DNA from: Ignavibacteria bacterium
GTDB taxonomy: Bacteria; Bacteroidota; Ignavibacteria; UBA10030
NCBI GenBank assembly: GCA_016873805.1
Contig: VGVZ01000003.1
Location: 115,458-179,457, forward strand
Direction of reading: 5' to 3'
DNA length: 64,000 bases
Shown: positions 43,059 to 51,630 of the stretch, in pieces
Numbering within the stretch: the stretch's first letter is position 1
How the letters are laid out: every line of letters starts with the position of its first letter
Notes under the pieces: generated by a model
The model's database searches: none
What the model was told of the DNA's origin: nothing
Seen by the model: only the letters and a program-made list of their open reading frames with translations
Made by a program: the position numbers and the translations under genes

Positions 43059-43694
43059 ATGCCCAATCTGATACTGTTGCGGCACGGAGAATCACAGTGG
43101 AATCTTGAAAACCGGTTCACGGGATGGGTCGATGTTCCGCTCTCTCCCAAAGGCGAACAAGAGGCCCGCGAGGCAGGGGAAAAGCTGAAGCCTTACAAAT
43201 TCGACAAGGCGTACACGTCCGTGCTCAAGCGCGCAATCGATACGCTCAACATCGTCCTGAAGGTGACGCACCAGATGGACATCCCCATCGAATATGACAA
43301 GGCCCTGAACGAGAGGCACTATGGTGCTCTGCAAGGGAAGAACAAGGCTGAGATTGGACGCCAGTATGGGGAAGACCAGTTGAAGATCTGGAGGAGGAGC
43401 TATGATGTTCCGCCGCCGAATGATGTGACGGAACTAAATCCGGATGGAGTGGGTGAAAGCCTGAAGGACACCGCCGCTCGGACACTGCCGTACTTCGAAG
43501 GGAAGATCGTGCCTGATCTCCGGGCAGGAAAGAACATCATCGTCGCTGCGCACGGCAACAGCCTGCGTTCGATCGTGATGTCGCTCGACGGCCTCAGCGA
43601 AGCAGAGGTCCTTGAACTCAACATCCCCACGGGCATTCCCCTTCTCTATGTCTATGATGACAAAGGAACAATTCAGGAGCATCGCTATTTGTAG
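43059..43694 (+). CDS. gpmA: 2,3-bisphosphoglycerate-dependent phosphoglycerate mutase
   Basis: This 211-residue enzyme shows the phosphohistidine motif LILLRHGESQWNLENRFTG, the ALNERHYGALQGKNKAE segment with the second acid/base region, and the second histidine in AAHGNSLRSI. Length is close to the usual 210-250. It interconverts 3- and 2-phosphoglycerate in glycolysis and gluconeogenesis. The ATG follows AAGAGAG by a few bases, 29 bp after metH. Confidence 0.95.
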   Translation: MPNLILLRHGESQWNLENRFTGWVDVPLSPKGEQEAREAGEKLKPYKFDKAYTSVLKRAIDTLNIVLKVTHQMDIPIEYDKALNERHYGALQGKNKAEIGRQYGEDQLKIWRRSYDVPPPNDVTELNPDGVGESLKDTAARTLPYFEGKIVPDLRAGKNIIVAAHGNSLRSIVMSLDGLSEAEVLELNIPTGIPLLYVYDDKGTIQEHRYL

Positions 43695-43719
43695 GCAGTG
43701 AATCCGGCCAATCCAACGG

Positions 43720-43748
43720 TTGAAATTGACCTTGATGTTTTGTATACT
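43720..43748 (+). promoter_or_regulatory. Sigma-70-type promoter of the ferredoxin gene
   Basis: TTGAAA (43720-43725) and TATACT (43743-43748) are 17 bp apart. The transcript would carry a leader of roughly 170 nt before the ferredoxin start codon. Confidence 0.6.
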
Positions 43749-43924
43749 GGCGACAGTGCGCAAGCTCTGATCTCGTGGCCTGCGTCGTCCGGATGTGGCC
43801 GCAGGGACTTGCTCACCTCACCACGGATGAGAATGCAGATGGTATGAGGATCCCCCTTCTGCCCTTTCGATCCTAGAAAACAGTACACCCAATCTCGTCG
43901 TATTCTACTAGAAGGAGAAGTTGA
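43749..43924 (+). other. Long structured leader upstream of the ferredoxin gene
   Basis: This 176-nt untranslated stretch contains two inverted pairs: CCTGCG (43779-43784) with CGCAGG (43800-43805), and AGGATC (43847-43852) with GATCCT (43869-43874). A good ribosome-binding site (GAAGGAGAAG) ends it. It does not show the conserved blocks of the riboswitch classes that I know (TPP, FMN, SAM, cobalamin). Confidence 0.35.
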
Positions 43925-44263
<339 letters not shown>

Positions 44264-44343
44264 CGAATCACAGACGCGTAAGGGTCGGCGACATGTCTGC
44301 CGTTCACTGATGGGCAGAGGGCCGGCCTTTACTCTTTTTGACA

Positions 44344-45189
44344 ATGAAAATAGGACCATACGACGTAGTTCCAATTGAAACGGGGAGATTCGCGTTGGAC
44401 GGGGGCGCGATGTTCGGCATCGTCCCCTGGGCGCTCTGGTCAAGATCAATGAAACCGGATGAGCGACAACGAATTGACCTGGCGGCTCGATGTCTCCTGC
44501 TTCGCGGCAACGGACGAATCATCCTGATCGACGACGGCAACGGGACGAAACTGACTCCGAAGCAGCGCGACATCTACAAGCTCAACGACGGAGAAGTGAA
44601 CCTCGAGTCATCCCTCGCGAGTCACGGTGTGACATTGCGCGACGTCACGGATGTCATCCTCACCCATCTTCACTTTGACCACGCGGGAGGGTCTACGAAG
44701 AGCGAAAACGGCAAGATCGTCCCTACATTTCCCAACGCCCGCTACTATGTGCAGAAAGATCATTGGAACCTCGCTCTGAATCCCGGTGAAAAGGATCGCG
44801 GGAGTTTTATGATGGATGACTACTTCCCCCTCAAGGATTATGGGGTACTTGAACTTGTGGATGGTGAAGGAGAGATCTTTCCCGGCATCGATCTCATCCT
44901 GTGTCACGGCCACACATCGTCGCAACAACTTCCGAAGATCTCCGACGGGACAAGCACCCTGCTCTTTTGCTGCGATCTGTTTCCAACGATCCACCACGTG
45001 GCGTACCCTTACATCATGGCGTATGATCTGCGTCCGCTCGTGACGATCGAAGAAAAAAAGAAGATCCTCCCCCGGGCCTTCGAAGAACGCTGGATACTAG
45101 CCCTGGAACATGACCCCGAGGTTGAAGCAATCAGGGTGGCGCCGGCGGAAAAGGGGTTTGTTGTGACAGAAAAACTTCGGATCACGTAA
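44344..45189 (+). CDS. MBL-fold metallohydrolase
   Basis: This 281-residue protein contains the metallo-beta-lactamase motif H-L-H-F-D-H-A-G-G near residue 110, with further likely ligands in LCHGHTSSQ (near 190), LLFCCDL and LALEHDP. The start at 44344 is preferred to the TTG two codons earlier. The family includes lactonases and glyoxalase-like or quorum-quenching enzymes; the layout with a MKIGPYDV start resembles N-acyl homoserine lactonase-like hydrolases, but the substrate cannot be assigned. It lies 18 bp before queG and probably shares its transcript. Confidence 0.88.
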   Translation: MKIGPYDVVPIETGRFALDGGAMFGIVPWALWSRSMKPDERQRIDLAARCLLLRGNGRIILIDDGNGTKLTPKQRDIYKLNDGEVNLESSLASHGVTLRDVTDVILTHLHFDHAGGSTKSENGKIVPTFPNARYYVQKDHWNLALNPGEKDRGSFMMDDYFPLKDYGVLELVDGEGEIFPGIDLILCHGHTSSQQLPKISDGTSTLLFCCDLFPTIHHVAYPYIMAYDLRPLVTIEEKKKILPRAFEERWILALEHDPEVEAIRVAPAEKGFVVTEKLRIT

Positions 45190-45207
45190 CGGAGACGTAG
45201 GTCCACG

Positions 45208-46146
45208 ATGAAAGCCGAGCTGACATCGGCAATCACGCGGAAGGCGCTGGAACTTGGTTTCGTGAGTGTTGGGATTGCGGAGGCCGGAGCATTCGAGAAA
45301 GAGGCGGCGGATCTCCAGGACTGGTTGCGACACGGATATCACGGCACCATGGGCTGGATGGAGCGAACGGCCGCAAAGAGATCGGATATTCTGAAGGTCG
45401 ACCCGGATGCCCGGTCCGTCATCATCGCCGCGATGAACTACTACTCGCCCGAGAAGCATTCGGACGAGTCCGATCGCGCGAAGATCTCCCGCTACGCCTG
45501 GGGAGACGATTACCACGAAGTCGTCGGCGAACGACTTGACACCCTTCGGGATTTCATCGTGACCCTGGCGCCGAATACTGTTGCCCGTCGGTATGTCGAC
45601 ACCGGTCCCGTGATGGAAAAAGTGTGGGCCGCCCGGGCCGGAATCGGTTGGCAGGGAAAACACACCAACGTGATCTCCCGAGAGTACGGATCATGGATCT
45701 TCCTCGGAACCGTGATCACCAATCTCAGACTACGACCGAGCCCCCCCGGCGAAGACCTTTGCGGAACCTGTACCGCCTGTCTCGATGCGTGTCCCACAGA
45801 TGCCATCGTGCAGCCGTATCAGCTCGATGCCTCGAGGTGCATCTCGTATCTCACCATCGAACACAATGGAACAATTCCGGATGAATTTCACGGCAGATTT
45901 GAGAATTGGGTCTTTGGATGCGATATCTGCCAGGACGTGTGTCCATGGAATAGATTTCAGAAGATCACAGGTGAGCCGGCGTTTCGTCCCCGACCAACCG
46001 CCCTCAATCCTGCGATTCACGAATTGACAGAAATGTCGGAAACGGAGTTCGCGAAAAGATTTGAGGGAAGCCCGGTAACGAGAACGAAATGGAGCGGATT
46101 GGTCAGAAATGCCGGGGCATTGCGACGGGATGAATCCAATCGCTGA
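45208..46146 (+). CDS. queG: Epoxyqueuosine reductase
   Basis: This 312-residue enzyme matches QueG: the conserved Asp131 in RRYVDTGPVMEK, two [4Fe-4S] motifs (CGTCTACLDACPTDAI and GCDICQDVCPWN), and CISYLTIEHNG between them. QueG uses cobalamin and the iron-sulfur clusters to reduce epoxyqueuosine to queuosine in the wobble position of tRNAs for Asp, Asn, His and Tyr. The HEAT-like C-terminal extension of some QueG proteins is absent. It is the second cobalamin-dependent enzyme in this window. Confidence 0.95.
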   Translation: MKAELTSAITRKALELGFVSVGIAEAGAFEKEAADLQDWLRHGYHGTMGWMERTAAKRSDILKVDPDARSVIIAAMNYYSPEKHSDESDRAKISRYAWGDDYHEVVGERLDTLRDFIVTLAPNTVARRYVDTGPVMEKVWAARAGIGWQGKHTNVISREYGSWIFLGTVITNLRLRPSPPGEDLCGTCTACLDACPTDAIVQPYQLDASRCISYLTIEHNGTIPDEFHGRFENWVFGCDICQDVCPWNRFQKITGEPAFRPRPTALNPAIHELTEMSETEFAKRFEGSPVTRTKWSGLVRNAGALRRDESNR

Positions 46147-46188
46147 TTTGTTCATCACATCTGATGGAGTGAATTGGAGAATAGCAAT

Positions 46189-47139
46189 ATGATTGAAGAA
46201 AAGAGACACAAACTAATTGTCATCGGATCTGGTCCGGCAGGCCTGACCGCGGCTCTCTATGCCGCGCGCGCAAACCTCAGTCCCCTGGTGTTCGAAGGAA
46301 CTCAACCTGGTGGCCAGCTGACAATTACGACGGAAGTCGAGAACTATCCCGGATTCCCTGACGGGATCATGGGGCCGGAGCTGATGGATCTGTTTCGCAA
46401 ACAAGCGCAGAAATTCGGCGCCACATGCGTATTCAAAGAGGTGACAGCTGTCGATTTCTCCCGTCGCCCATTCACGGTTTGGGCCGACAAGGAGGAGTAC
46501 CTGGCAGATTCGGTGATCATCTCGACGGGGGCGTCAGCGAAATTGCTGAACATCCCGTCGGAAAAAGAATACATGGGCTACGGAGTCTCCGCGTGCGCCA
46601 CATGTGACGGATTCTTCTTCAAGGATCAGCACGTTGTGGTGATCGGAGGAGGAGATACGGCGATGGAAGAGGCGACGTTCCTCACAAAATTCGCCTCAAA
46701 GGTGACTGTTGTTCATCGGCGTGATGAGCTTCGTGCCTCGAAAATCATGCAGGAACGGGCACGAAAGAATCCGAAGATCGAATTCATATGGGACTCTGTC
46801 GTCGACGAAGTGCTCGGCACATCTGATGGAGGAAAGAAAAGGCTCACCGGAGTCCGTCTGAAGAACGTGAAGAGCGGGACGACGACCGACTTTGCCTGCG
46901 ACGGTTTGTTCCTCGCGATCGGGCACCAGCCGAATACGAAAGTCTTTGAAGGTGTGCTCTCGCTGGACAAAGTCGGCTACATCACAATCGACGGCGCGGG
47001 AACGAAGACAAATATCCCCGGAGTCTTCGCGGCCGGAGATGTCATGGACTCGGTCTATCGACAGGCCGTGACAGCCGCGGGAAGTGGTTGCATGGCGGCC
47101 ATCGATGCGGAGCGCTTTCTGGCAGAGCACGAAGAATAG
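46189..47139 (+). CDS. trxB: Thioredoxin reductase
   Basis: This 316-residue flavoprotein starts at the ATG at 46189 with TTGGAGA upstream. FAD binding is shown by VIGSGPAGLTAALYAARANL, the redox pair by Cys136-A-T-Cys139 in SACATCDGFF, and NADPH binding by VVIGGGDTAMEEA; GVFAAGDVMD closes the FAD site. It reduces thioredoxin with NADPH in the cytoplasm. A terminator follows at 47176-47224. Confidence 0.95.
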   Translation: MIEEKRHKLIVIGSGPAGLTAALYAARANLSPLVFEGTQPGGQLTITTEVENYPGFPDGIMGPELMDLFRKQAQKFGATCVFKEVTAVDFSRRPFTVWADKEEYLADSVIISTGASAKLLNIPSEKEYMGYGVSACATCDGFFFKDQHVVVIGGGDTAMEEATFLTKFASKVTVVHRRDELRASKIMQERARKNPKIEFIWDSVVDEVLGTSDGGKKRLTGVRLKNVKSGTTTDFACDGLFLAIGHQPNTKVFEGVLSLDKVGYITIDGAGTKTNIPGVFAAGDVMDSVYRQAVTAAGSGCMAAIDAERFLAEHEE

Positions 47140-47175
47140 CGCACCATCGGTTCCCCCGCACAGCAGAATCCCTGG

Positions 47176-47224
47176 ACCCGTCAATTCTCCTTTGAAACTT
47201 GGAGAATCGGCGGGTTTTTTGTTT
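47176..47224 (+). terminator. Rho-independent terminator after trxB
   Basis: ACCCGTCAATTCTCC (47176-47190) pairs with GGAGAATCGGCGGGT (47201-47215) with a small internal mismatch loop, and six Ts follow. Confidence 0.8.
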
Positions 47225-47276
47225 TCGGATTCACGCAGCGGGCATCTACCCTTCATACCAAACCGAAAGGAAGAAG

Positions 47277-47305
47277 TTGACTTTATGCCATCGTTTCCTT
47301 ATAAT
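47277..47305 (+). promoter_or_regulatory. Near-perfect sigma-70 promoter for sppA
   Basis: TTGACT (47277-47282) and TATAAT (47300-47305) are separated by 17 bp, almost the full consensus. They lie 33 bp upstream of the sppA start codon, right after the trxB terminator. Confidence 0.75.
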
Positions 47306-47337
47306 GCTCTGTAATTAAAGGACTTACGAGCACAGCG

Positions 47338-48243
47338 ATGGCAATGTCAAATGCGGCGAAATGGGCGCTGGGTATTGTGGCCGGGGTGTTTGTATTCGGA
47401 GCTGCTCTCCTCTTTCTTTTTGCCATCATGATTTTCTGGACTCCCGAAGATGAAACCTTGTCAACCTCCGGCAAGAAGGTCGCAATCGTTGAGTTGAATG
47501 ATGTCATCCTCTCCTCGAAAGAAATCGTCCGGCAATTCAAGAAGTATCGAGAGAACTCATCCGTTCGAGCGATTGTCTTCCGCATCGAATCTCCCGGTGG
47601 CGGTGTCTCCGCAAGTCAGGAAATTTATGAAGAAGTCAAGAAGACGCGGGAGAGTGGCAAGCCCGTCGTTGTTTCGATGGGTTCCGTTGCAGCAAGCGGC
47701 GGATACTATGTCGCCTGCGGAGCTTCGAGAATCATGGCCAACCCCGGGACAATCACCGGGAGCATTGGTGTCATCTTTCAATACCTGCATATCAACGAGC
47801 TGTTGAAAAAGATTGGCGTTGATGCCGCCACGTACAAGACGGGCAAGTATAAGGATGCGGGATCCCCGTTCCGGAATCCGACGGAGGATGATCGTGTCCT
47901 CTACTCTCAACTTCTCGCCGATGTGTATGATCAGTTTGTGGAGGTTGTCGCGACCGAACGAAAGCTGAAACGTGCGACCGTGATCAAGTATGCGGACGGA
48001 CGGGTGTTCACCGGACGTCAGGCACATGAATACGGATTCGTTGATACACTGGGGACATTTCAGGATGCAATCGGCCTCGCGGCAAAACTCGGTGACATCG
48101 AAGGGAAACCACGGGTCATTCAAGAGACGCAAAAGCGACGATTGTGGGATTTTCTGATCGGTGATGCTGTCTCTGAGCTCACCCGACTGAGAAGCGAGCT
48201 CCTGGAACAGCCGATCGTTCAATACAAGTTCATCGCGCCTTAA
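47338..48243 (+). CDS. sppA: Signal peptide peptidase SppA
   Basis: This 301-residue protein has one N-terminal membrane segment (residues 9-33) and an S49 peptidase domain. The nucleophile is Ser120 in SVAASGGYYVA and the general base is Lys172 in YKDAGSPFR, the Ser-Lys dyad of the short SppA form. RIESPGGGVSASQEIYEEV and GSIGVIF are conserved. It degrades signal peptides left in the membrane after secretion. It heads a unit with the HU-family and TPR genes. Confidence 0.92.
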   Translation: MAMSNAAKWALGIVAGVFVFGAALLFLFAIMIFWTPEDETLSTSGKKVAIVELNDVILSSKEIVRQFKKYRENSSVRAIVFRIESPGGGVSASQEIYEEVKKTRESGKPVVVSMGSVAASGGYYVACGASRIMANPGTITGSIGVIFQYLHINELLKKIGVDAATYKTGKYKDAGSPFRNPTEDDRVLYSQLLADVYDQFVEVVATERKLKRATVIKYADGRVFTGRQAHEYGFVDTLGTFQDAIGLAAKLGDIEGKPRVIQETQKRRLWDFLIGDAVSELTRLRSELLEQPIVQYKFIAP

Positions 48244-48265
48244 TCATAATTGACAGGAGGTACCC

Positions 48266-48580
48266 TTGACAAAAGCAGATATTGTGGATGTCATCGCGAG
48301 CGCGACGGGCCTCACAAAAGTTGAAACGGAAGCCGTTGTCGATGGATTCATTTCGACCGTCATCAACGCCCTGAAAGAAGGGAGGAACATCGAGATCCGC
48401 GGCTTCGGCAGTTTCAAAGTCAAGAAACGGAAAGGGCGGATCGCGCGTAATCCGAGAACGGGCGAGCAGGTCATGGTGGATGAACACTGGGTCCCTCTGT
48501 TCAAGGTCTCCAAAGACCTTAAGCATTTGGTGGATGCAAACCTCAAGAAGAAAGAATCGGAAGCGGCACAGCAATCATGA
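48266..48580 (+). CDS. HU/IHF family DNA-binding protein
   Basis: This 104-residue histone-like protein begins at TTG (48266), 5 bp after CAGGAGG. The conserved core is visible: TKADIVDVIASATGL, the dimerisation helix region KVETEAVVDGFISTVINAL, and the beta-ribbon RGFGSFKVKKRKGRIARNPRTGEQ cut short by functional segments here, followed by FKVSKDLKHLVD. A short charged tail (KKKESEAAQQS) extends the usual 90 residues. It bends and compacts DNA. Its last bases overlap the next gene (ATGA). Confidence 0.95.
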   Translation: MTKADIVDVIASATGLTKVETEAVVDGFISTVINALKEGRNIEIRGFGSFKVKKRKGRIARNPRTGEQVMVDEHWVPLFKVSKDLKHLVDANLKKKESEAAQQS

Positions 48581-49443
48581 AGCCAGTATTGAGCTGTTCA
48601 AAGTGTGGTCAAAGTCTCTCCTGGGGCGACCGATTCTGTACTCAGTGCGGGGAGTCCATCGAGTGGCCGGAAGGCGTCGCGGCGCCGAAGGGAGAGGCCG
48701 CGGAGGAAACCGAGCGGTGCAGCAAATGCGGCGCCTTGAATTCCGCTACGTCCGAACGCTGTGAATCATGTGGATCACCGCTGCCTCGAAAGACGACGCG
48801 GGACTTGAAGGCGCGTCCCGATCGTCCTCGCCAGGCGACGGAAAAGCGGGAAAAGTCTCGGAAAGAATCGAGCTCGTGGAAATCGATGGCGTTCTTCATC
48901 GGCGTTGTCGTCGTGGGGGTCGTGATTCTGGAGTTGGCCACGGGCGGAGATCCGACCACCCAAGAAAACAGTCCAGTGGACGACCACGAACACGAGCACT
49001 CGGAAATGACGACGGCCAACATGGCCGCGCTTCCTCAGATCGAAGAAATGGAGAAACGGATTGCCGCCAATCCGTCCGATCAGAAGCTCGTCCTGCAACT
49101 CGCCAACTTCCTGCATGACAATCGGTTCACCGACAAAGCGATTATCCAATACCAGAAATATCTTCAGAGCAATCCCAATGACGTCGACGCCCGGGTTGAT
49201 CTGGGAATATGCTACAACGATCTGAACAACTTCGACGAGGCCCGCAGGCAAATGGAGCAGGCCGTGAAGATCAATCCGAAACATCTCCTCGGCCACTTCA
49301 ATCTGGGAATTGTGAACCTCCGGGCGGGTGACGTTCAGCAGGCGAATGAGTGGTTCAAGAAAGTGATCGCGCTTGATCCGGGGAGCGGACCCGCTCAACG
49401 CGCAAAGCAATTGATGCAGCCGCATTCAACCATAACTCCCTAG
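48577..49443 (+). CDS. Zinc-ribbon, single-membrane-span, TPR protein
   Basis: This 288-residue protein has two zinc ribbons at the N-terminus (CSKCGQS...CTQCGES and CSKCGAL...CESCGSP), a basic linker (residues 70-100), a membrane segment near residues 104-122 (FFIGVVVVGVVILEL) and a His/Glu-rich stretch (DDHEHEHSE) that may bind metal. The C-terminal 130 residues form about three TPR repeats (AIIQYQKYLQSNPND, VDARVDLGICYNDLNNFDEA, HFNLGIVNLRAGDVQQANEW). It would place zinc ribbons in the cytoplasm and TPRs outside. Function is unknown; it looks like a scaffold. It starts inside the end of the HU-family gene. Confidence 0.8.
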   Translation: MKPVLSCSKCGQSLSWGDRFCTQCGESIEWPEGVAAPKGEAAEETERCSKCGALNSATSERCESCGSPLPRKTTRDLKARPDRPRQATEKREKSRKESSSWKSMAFFIGVVVVGVVILELATGGDPTTQENSPVDDHEHEHSEMTTANMAALPQIEEMEKRIAANPSDQKLVLQLANFLHDNRFTDKAIIQYQKYLQSNPNDVDARVDLGICYNDLNNFDEARRQMEQAVKINPKHLLGHFNLGIVNLRAGDVQQANEWFKKVIALDPGSGPAQRAKQLMQPHSTITP

Positions 49444-49481
49444 CAGCGCACCATCGGTCATTCAACCAGGAGGTCTTCGAT

Positions 49482-49577
49482 ATGCCCAGCGGAAAGAAAC
49501 GAAAGCGCCACAAAATGGCGACGCACAAAAGAAAGAAACGCCTCAGAAAGATGCGTCACAAGAAGAAGAATCGCTAG
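49482..49577 (+). CDS. 31-residue basic protein, AURKAIP1/COX24 domain family
   Basis: The open frame ATG 49482 to TAG 49577 is preceded by AGGAGG at 49468-49473, a strong ribosome-binding site. It encodes 31 residues of which about two thirds are Lys, Arg or His (starting MPSGKKRKRHKMATHKRKK). This matches the short bacterial AURKAIP1/COX24-domain proteins, related to the mitochondrial small-subunit ribosomal protein mS38, which occur across Bacteroidetes and are bound to ribosomes in some bacteria. The length and the strict composition fit a structural ribosomal role. It lies 38 bp after the TPR gene. Confidence 0.85.
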   Translation: MPSGKKRKRHKMATHKRKKRLRKMRHKKKNR

Positions 49578-49660
49578 TTCTCAAACCCTCTCATCGTTTC
49601 GGTACCCTGCTGTGCGTCTATGGCAGGGCATCGTGTTGCGAACTTGTTCCTGATAGCCAT

Positions 49661-50548
49661 ATGAACTACAAATATCTCCCCTTTGCTGTTCTTCTTTTCG
49701 TTATTCTGCTCCTTGTGCATGACCGATCGACGGAGGCATGGGGATTCTGGTCTCATCGCCAGATCAACCGTTATGCGATCCTCTCGCTCCCCGCAGACAT
49801 GAAGCCGTTCTTTAATAAATACGCGGAAACGATCATCGAGCGCTCGGTCGAGCCCGACACAAAACGGCATTCCGATTCCCTGGAGCAATTCCATCACTAC
49901 ATCGATATCGATCGGTACGGAGCCTATCCATTCAATGACCTGCCCCGAAATTACGATTCTGCGATCGTGAAGTTTGGCAAAGGACGGGTCGACTCGAGCG
50001 GAATCGTGCCGTGGAGAATCGCGGACTTCACCGCAAAACTCACACGGGCGATGAAGCAACGACGAACCGATGAAATCATCTACTATGCTTCATACATCGG
50101 ACATTACGTGGCCGATGCCCACGTTCCCCTCCACACGACCGACAACTACGACGGTCAACACACAAACCAGAAAGGAATTCATTCACGATGGGAATCGCGG
50201 ATCCCGGAAATGTTTGGGGATGGATTCAACCTGCGGCCTCAGGACGTCGAGTATGTCCGGGACCCGTTGCACCACGCGTTTGCAGTCGTGCTGGAAAGCT
50301 ATTTGAAGGTTGATTCAGTCCTTGCCATCGATCTCGAAGCGCTGGCCAGCGTTCCGGAGAACCGACGATTCAAGAGCGTCGAACGGAGAGGCAAGACGGA
50401 AACGCAGTTGAGCGACGATTACTATCGTGAATACCACACCCGATTGAATGGGATGGTTGAGCGGCGTCTCAATGAATCGATCAAGGGTGTGGCGAGCTAT
50501 TGGTACACCGCCTGGGTCGATGCTGGACGACCCGATCTTCTGAAGTAA
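49661..50548 (+). CDS. Exported zinc-dependent phospholipase C / S1-P1 nuclease family protein
   Basis: This 295-residue protein has a signal peptide ending near TEA, leaving Trp27 as the mature N-terminal residue (WGFWSHRQINRYA); in this family the amino group and side chain of that Trp coordinate zinc. Other ligands are visible in the segment H-H-Y-I-D-I-D near residue 77 and in IGHYVADAHVPLHTTDNYDG and GIHSRWE. The usual trinuclear zinc cluster hydrolyses phosphodiester bonds in nucleic acids or phospholipids. Whether this member is a nuclease or a phospholipase is not clear from sequence. Confidence 0.85.
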   Translation: MNYKYLPFAVLLFVILLLVHDRSTEAWGFWSHRQINRYAILSLPADMKPFFNKYAETIIERSVEPDTKRHSDSLEQFHHYIDIDRYGAYPFNDLPRNYDSAIVKFGKGRVDSSGIVPWRIADFTAKLTRAMKQRRTDEIIYYASYIGHYVADAHVPLHTTDNYDGQHTNQKGIHSRWESRIPEMFGDGFNLRPQDVEYVRDPLHHAFAVVLESYLKVDSVLAIDLEALASVPENRRFKSVERRGKTETQLSDDYYREYHTRLNGMVERRLNESIKGVASYWYTAWVDAGRPDLLK

Positions 50549-50602
50549 CGCATCGGGCGGCAGGCTCGCAACGCGGCAGAAGTCGAAATAACCAAGCTTT
50601 GC

Positions 50603-50631
50603 TTGTATCTTTGGCCTGATTTTTCTACTTT
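50603..50631 (+). promoter_or_regulatory. Possible sigma-70-type promoter for the YtxH gene
   Basis: TTGTAT (50603-50608) and TACTTT (50626-50631) lie 17 bp apart, about 48 bp before the YtxH start codon. Confidence 0.45.
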
Positions 50632-50678
50632 GAAATCACAGACACGACGTGCGAAGCACCATAGAATCGGAGGATATC

Positions 50679-51014
50679 ATGGCAAATGAGAATGAAGGCA
50701 TGGCGAAAGGCCTAATTATGGGATTTCTTGCGGGAACTGTGGTAGGCGCAGTCCTCGGACTCCTCTATGCGCCGAAGCCCGGCAAGGAACTTCGCGCCGA
50801 CATCAAGCGCAAGACCGATGAGTTCGTCGGAGACGCCGAAGAGTACATCGCCAAGGCAAAGAAAAGAGCCGGTGACCTCATCTCTGAAGGTCGACAAAAA
50901 GCTGAAAACCTCGTTTCCGATGCACGCAAAAGAGCCGAGTCGTTGATGGAAGACGCCGAGCGCATCCTCACCGACGTCCGCACCAAAGGCCCCGGTGATT
51001 CGAAAAAATCTTGA
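50679..51014 (+). CDS. YtxH domain-containing protein
   Basis: This 111-residue protein starts at the ATG at 50679 with CGGAGG at 50668-50673. A membrane segment (residues 11-30, GLIMGFLAGTVVGAVLGLLYAPKPG) is the YtxH signature and is followed by a long charged coiled-coil helix (residues 35-100, repeats of A-E and K-R). The family is linked to general stress in Gram-positive bacteria; here it is probably an inner-membrane-anchored helix with unknown partner. The next gene encodes a similar membrane-anchored coiled coil. Confidence 0.8.
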   Translation: MANENEGMAKGLIMGFLAGTVVGAVLGLLYAPKPGKELRADIKRKTDEFVGDAEEYIAKAKKRAGDLISEGRQKAENLVSDARKRAESLMEDAERILTDVRTKGPGDSKKS

Positions 51015-51138
51015 GCTTCGCGTTGTGCACCCCCTGTGAGAGCGTTTGACCAACCAGGCGAAAGATCCCGATGATTTCTCCCACCACCGGGTCTCTGCGT
51101 CCTCACGGTTGACAGCCTAATCGAAAGAGGAAACCTCT

Positions 51139-51531
51139 GTGGAATCAATCCTTTTGATATTGCAGATCGTCGCACTCCTGTGTGTTTCCGCGCTTTGCGT
51201 CTACCTCATCGTCGTCCTCACGAGAGCCCAGAAGGTTCTCACGTCGATGCATGAGAATCTGAGCGAGTTCGGCCAGCGGTCCAAACCAATCCTCGAGAAC
51301 CTCGAATATATCACGGAGCGGACAAAATCGATCGCCACGAAGATCGATGACCAGGCCGCTCTGGCGAAGGGATCTCTTGAGGCGGTGAAGAAAGCAGCGG
51401 ACAACATCCTGGAAATGGAAGAACGCATTCAGCAGACGCTCGAAGAGCCGGTGCTGAAAATCGGTTCGGTGGTGGCCGCGATCGTCAATCGGTTGAGTGC
51501 GTACTTTGATCGGACGCGTCACCAGGAGTGA
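51139..51531 (+). CDS. DUF948-like membrane-anchored coiled-coil protein
   Basis: This 130-residue protein begins at GTG (51139) with an AGAGG-type site upstream. An N-terminal membrane segment (residues 3-28, ILLILQIVALLCVSALCVYLIVV) is followed by a long helical coiled coil (30-110) with periodic Leu/Ile/Ala. The layout resembles DUF948 proteins, which pair with YtxH-type proteins in other genomes. Its precise role is unknown; an envelope structural role is likely. Confidence 0.65.
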   Translation: MESILLILQIVALLCVSALCVYLIVVLTRAQKVLTSMHENLSEFGQRSKPILENLEYITERTKSIATKIDDQAALAKGSLEAVKKAADNILEMEERIQQTLEEPVLKIGSVVAAIVNRLSAYFDRTRHQE

Positions 51532-51630
51532 AAGCCGAATGTGAGAGCCGTGCGGCGCGTACCTTCAACTCTGCTTCCCCCGTTCTAATGCCCATCTTGA
51601 CCTATTTCTTTTCCATGAGGAGATAACACT

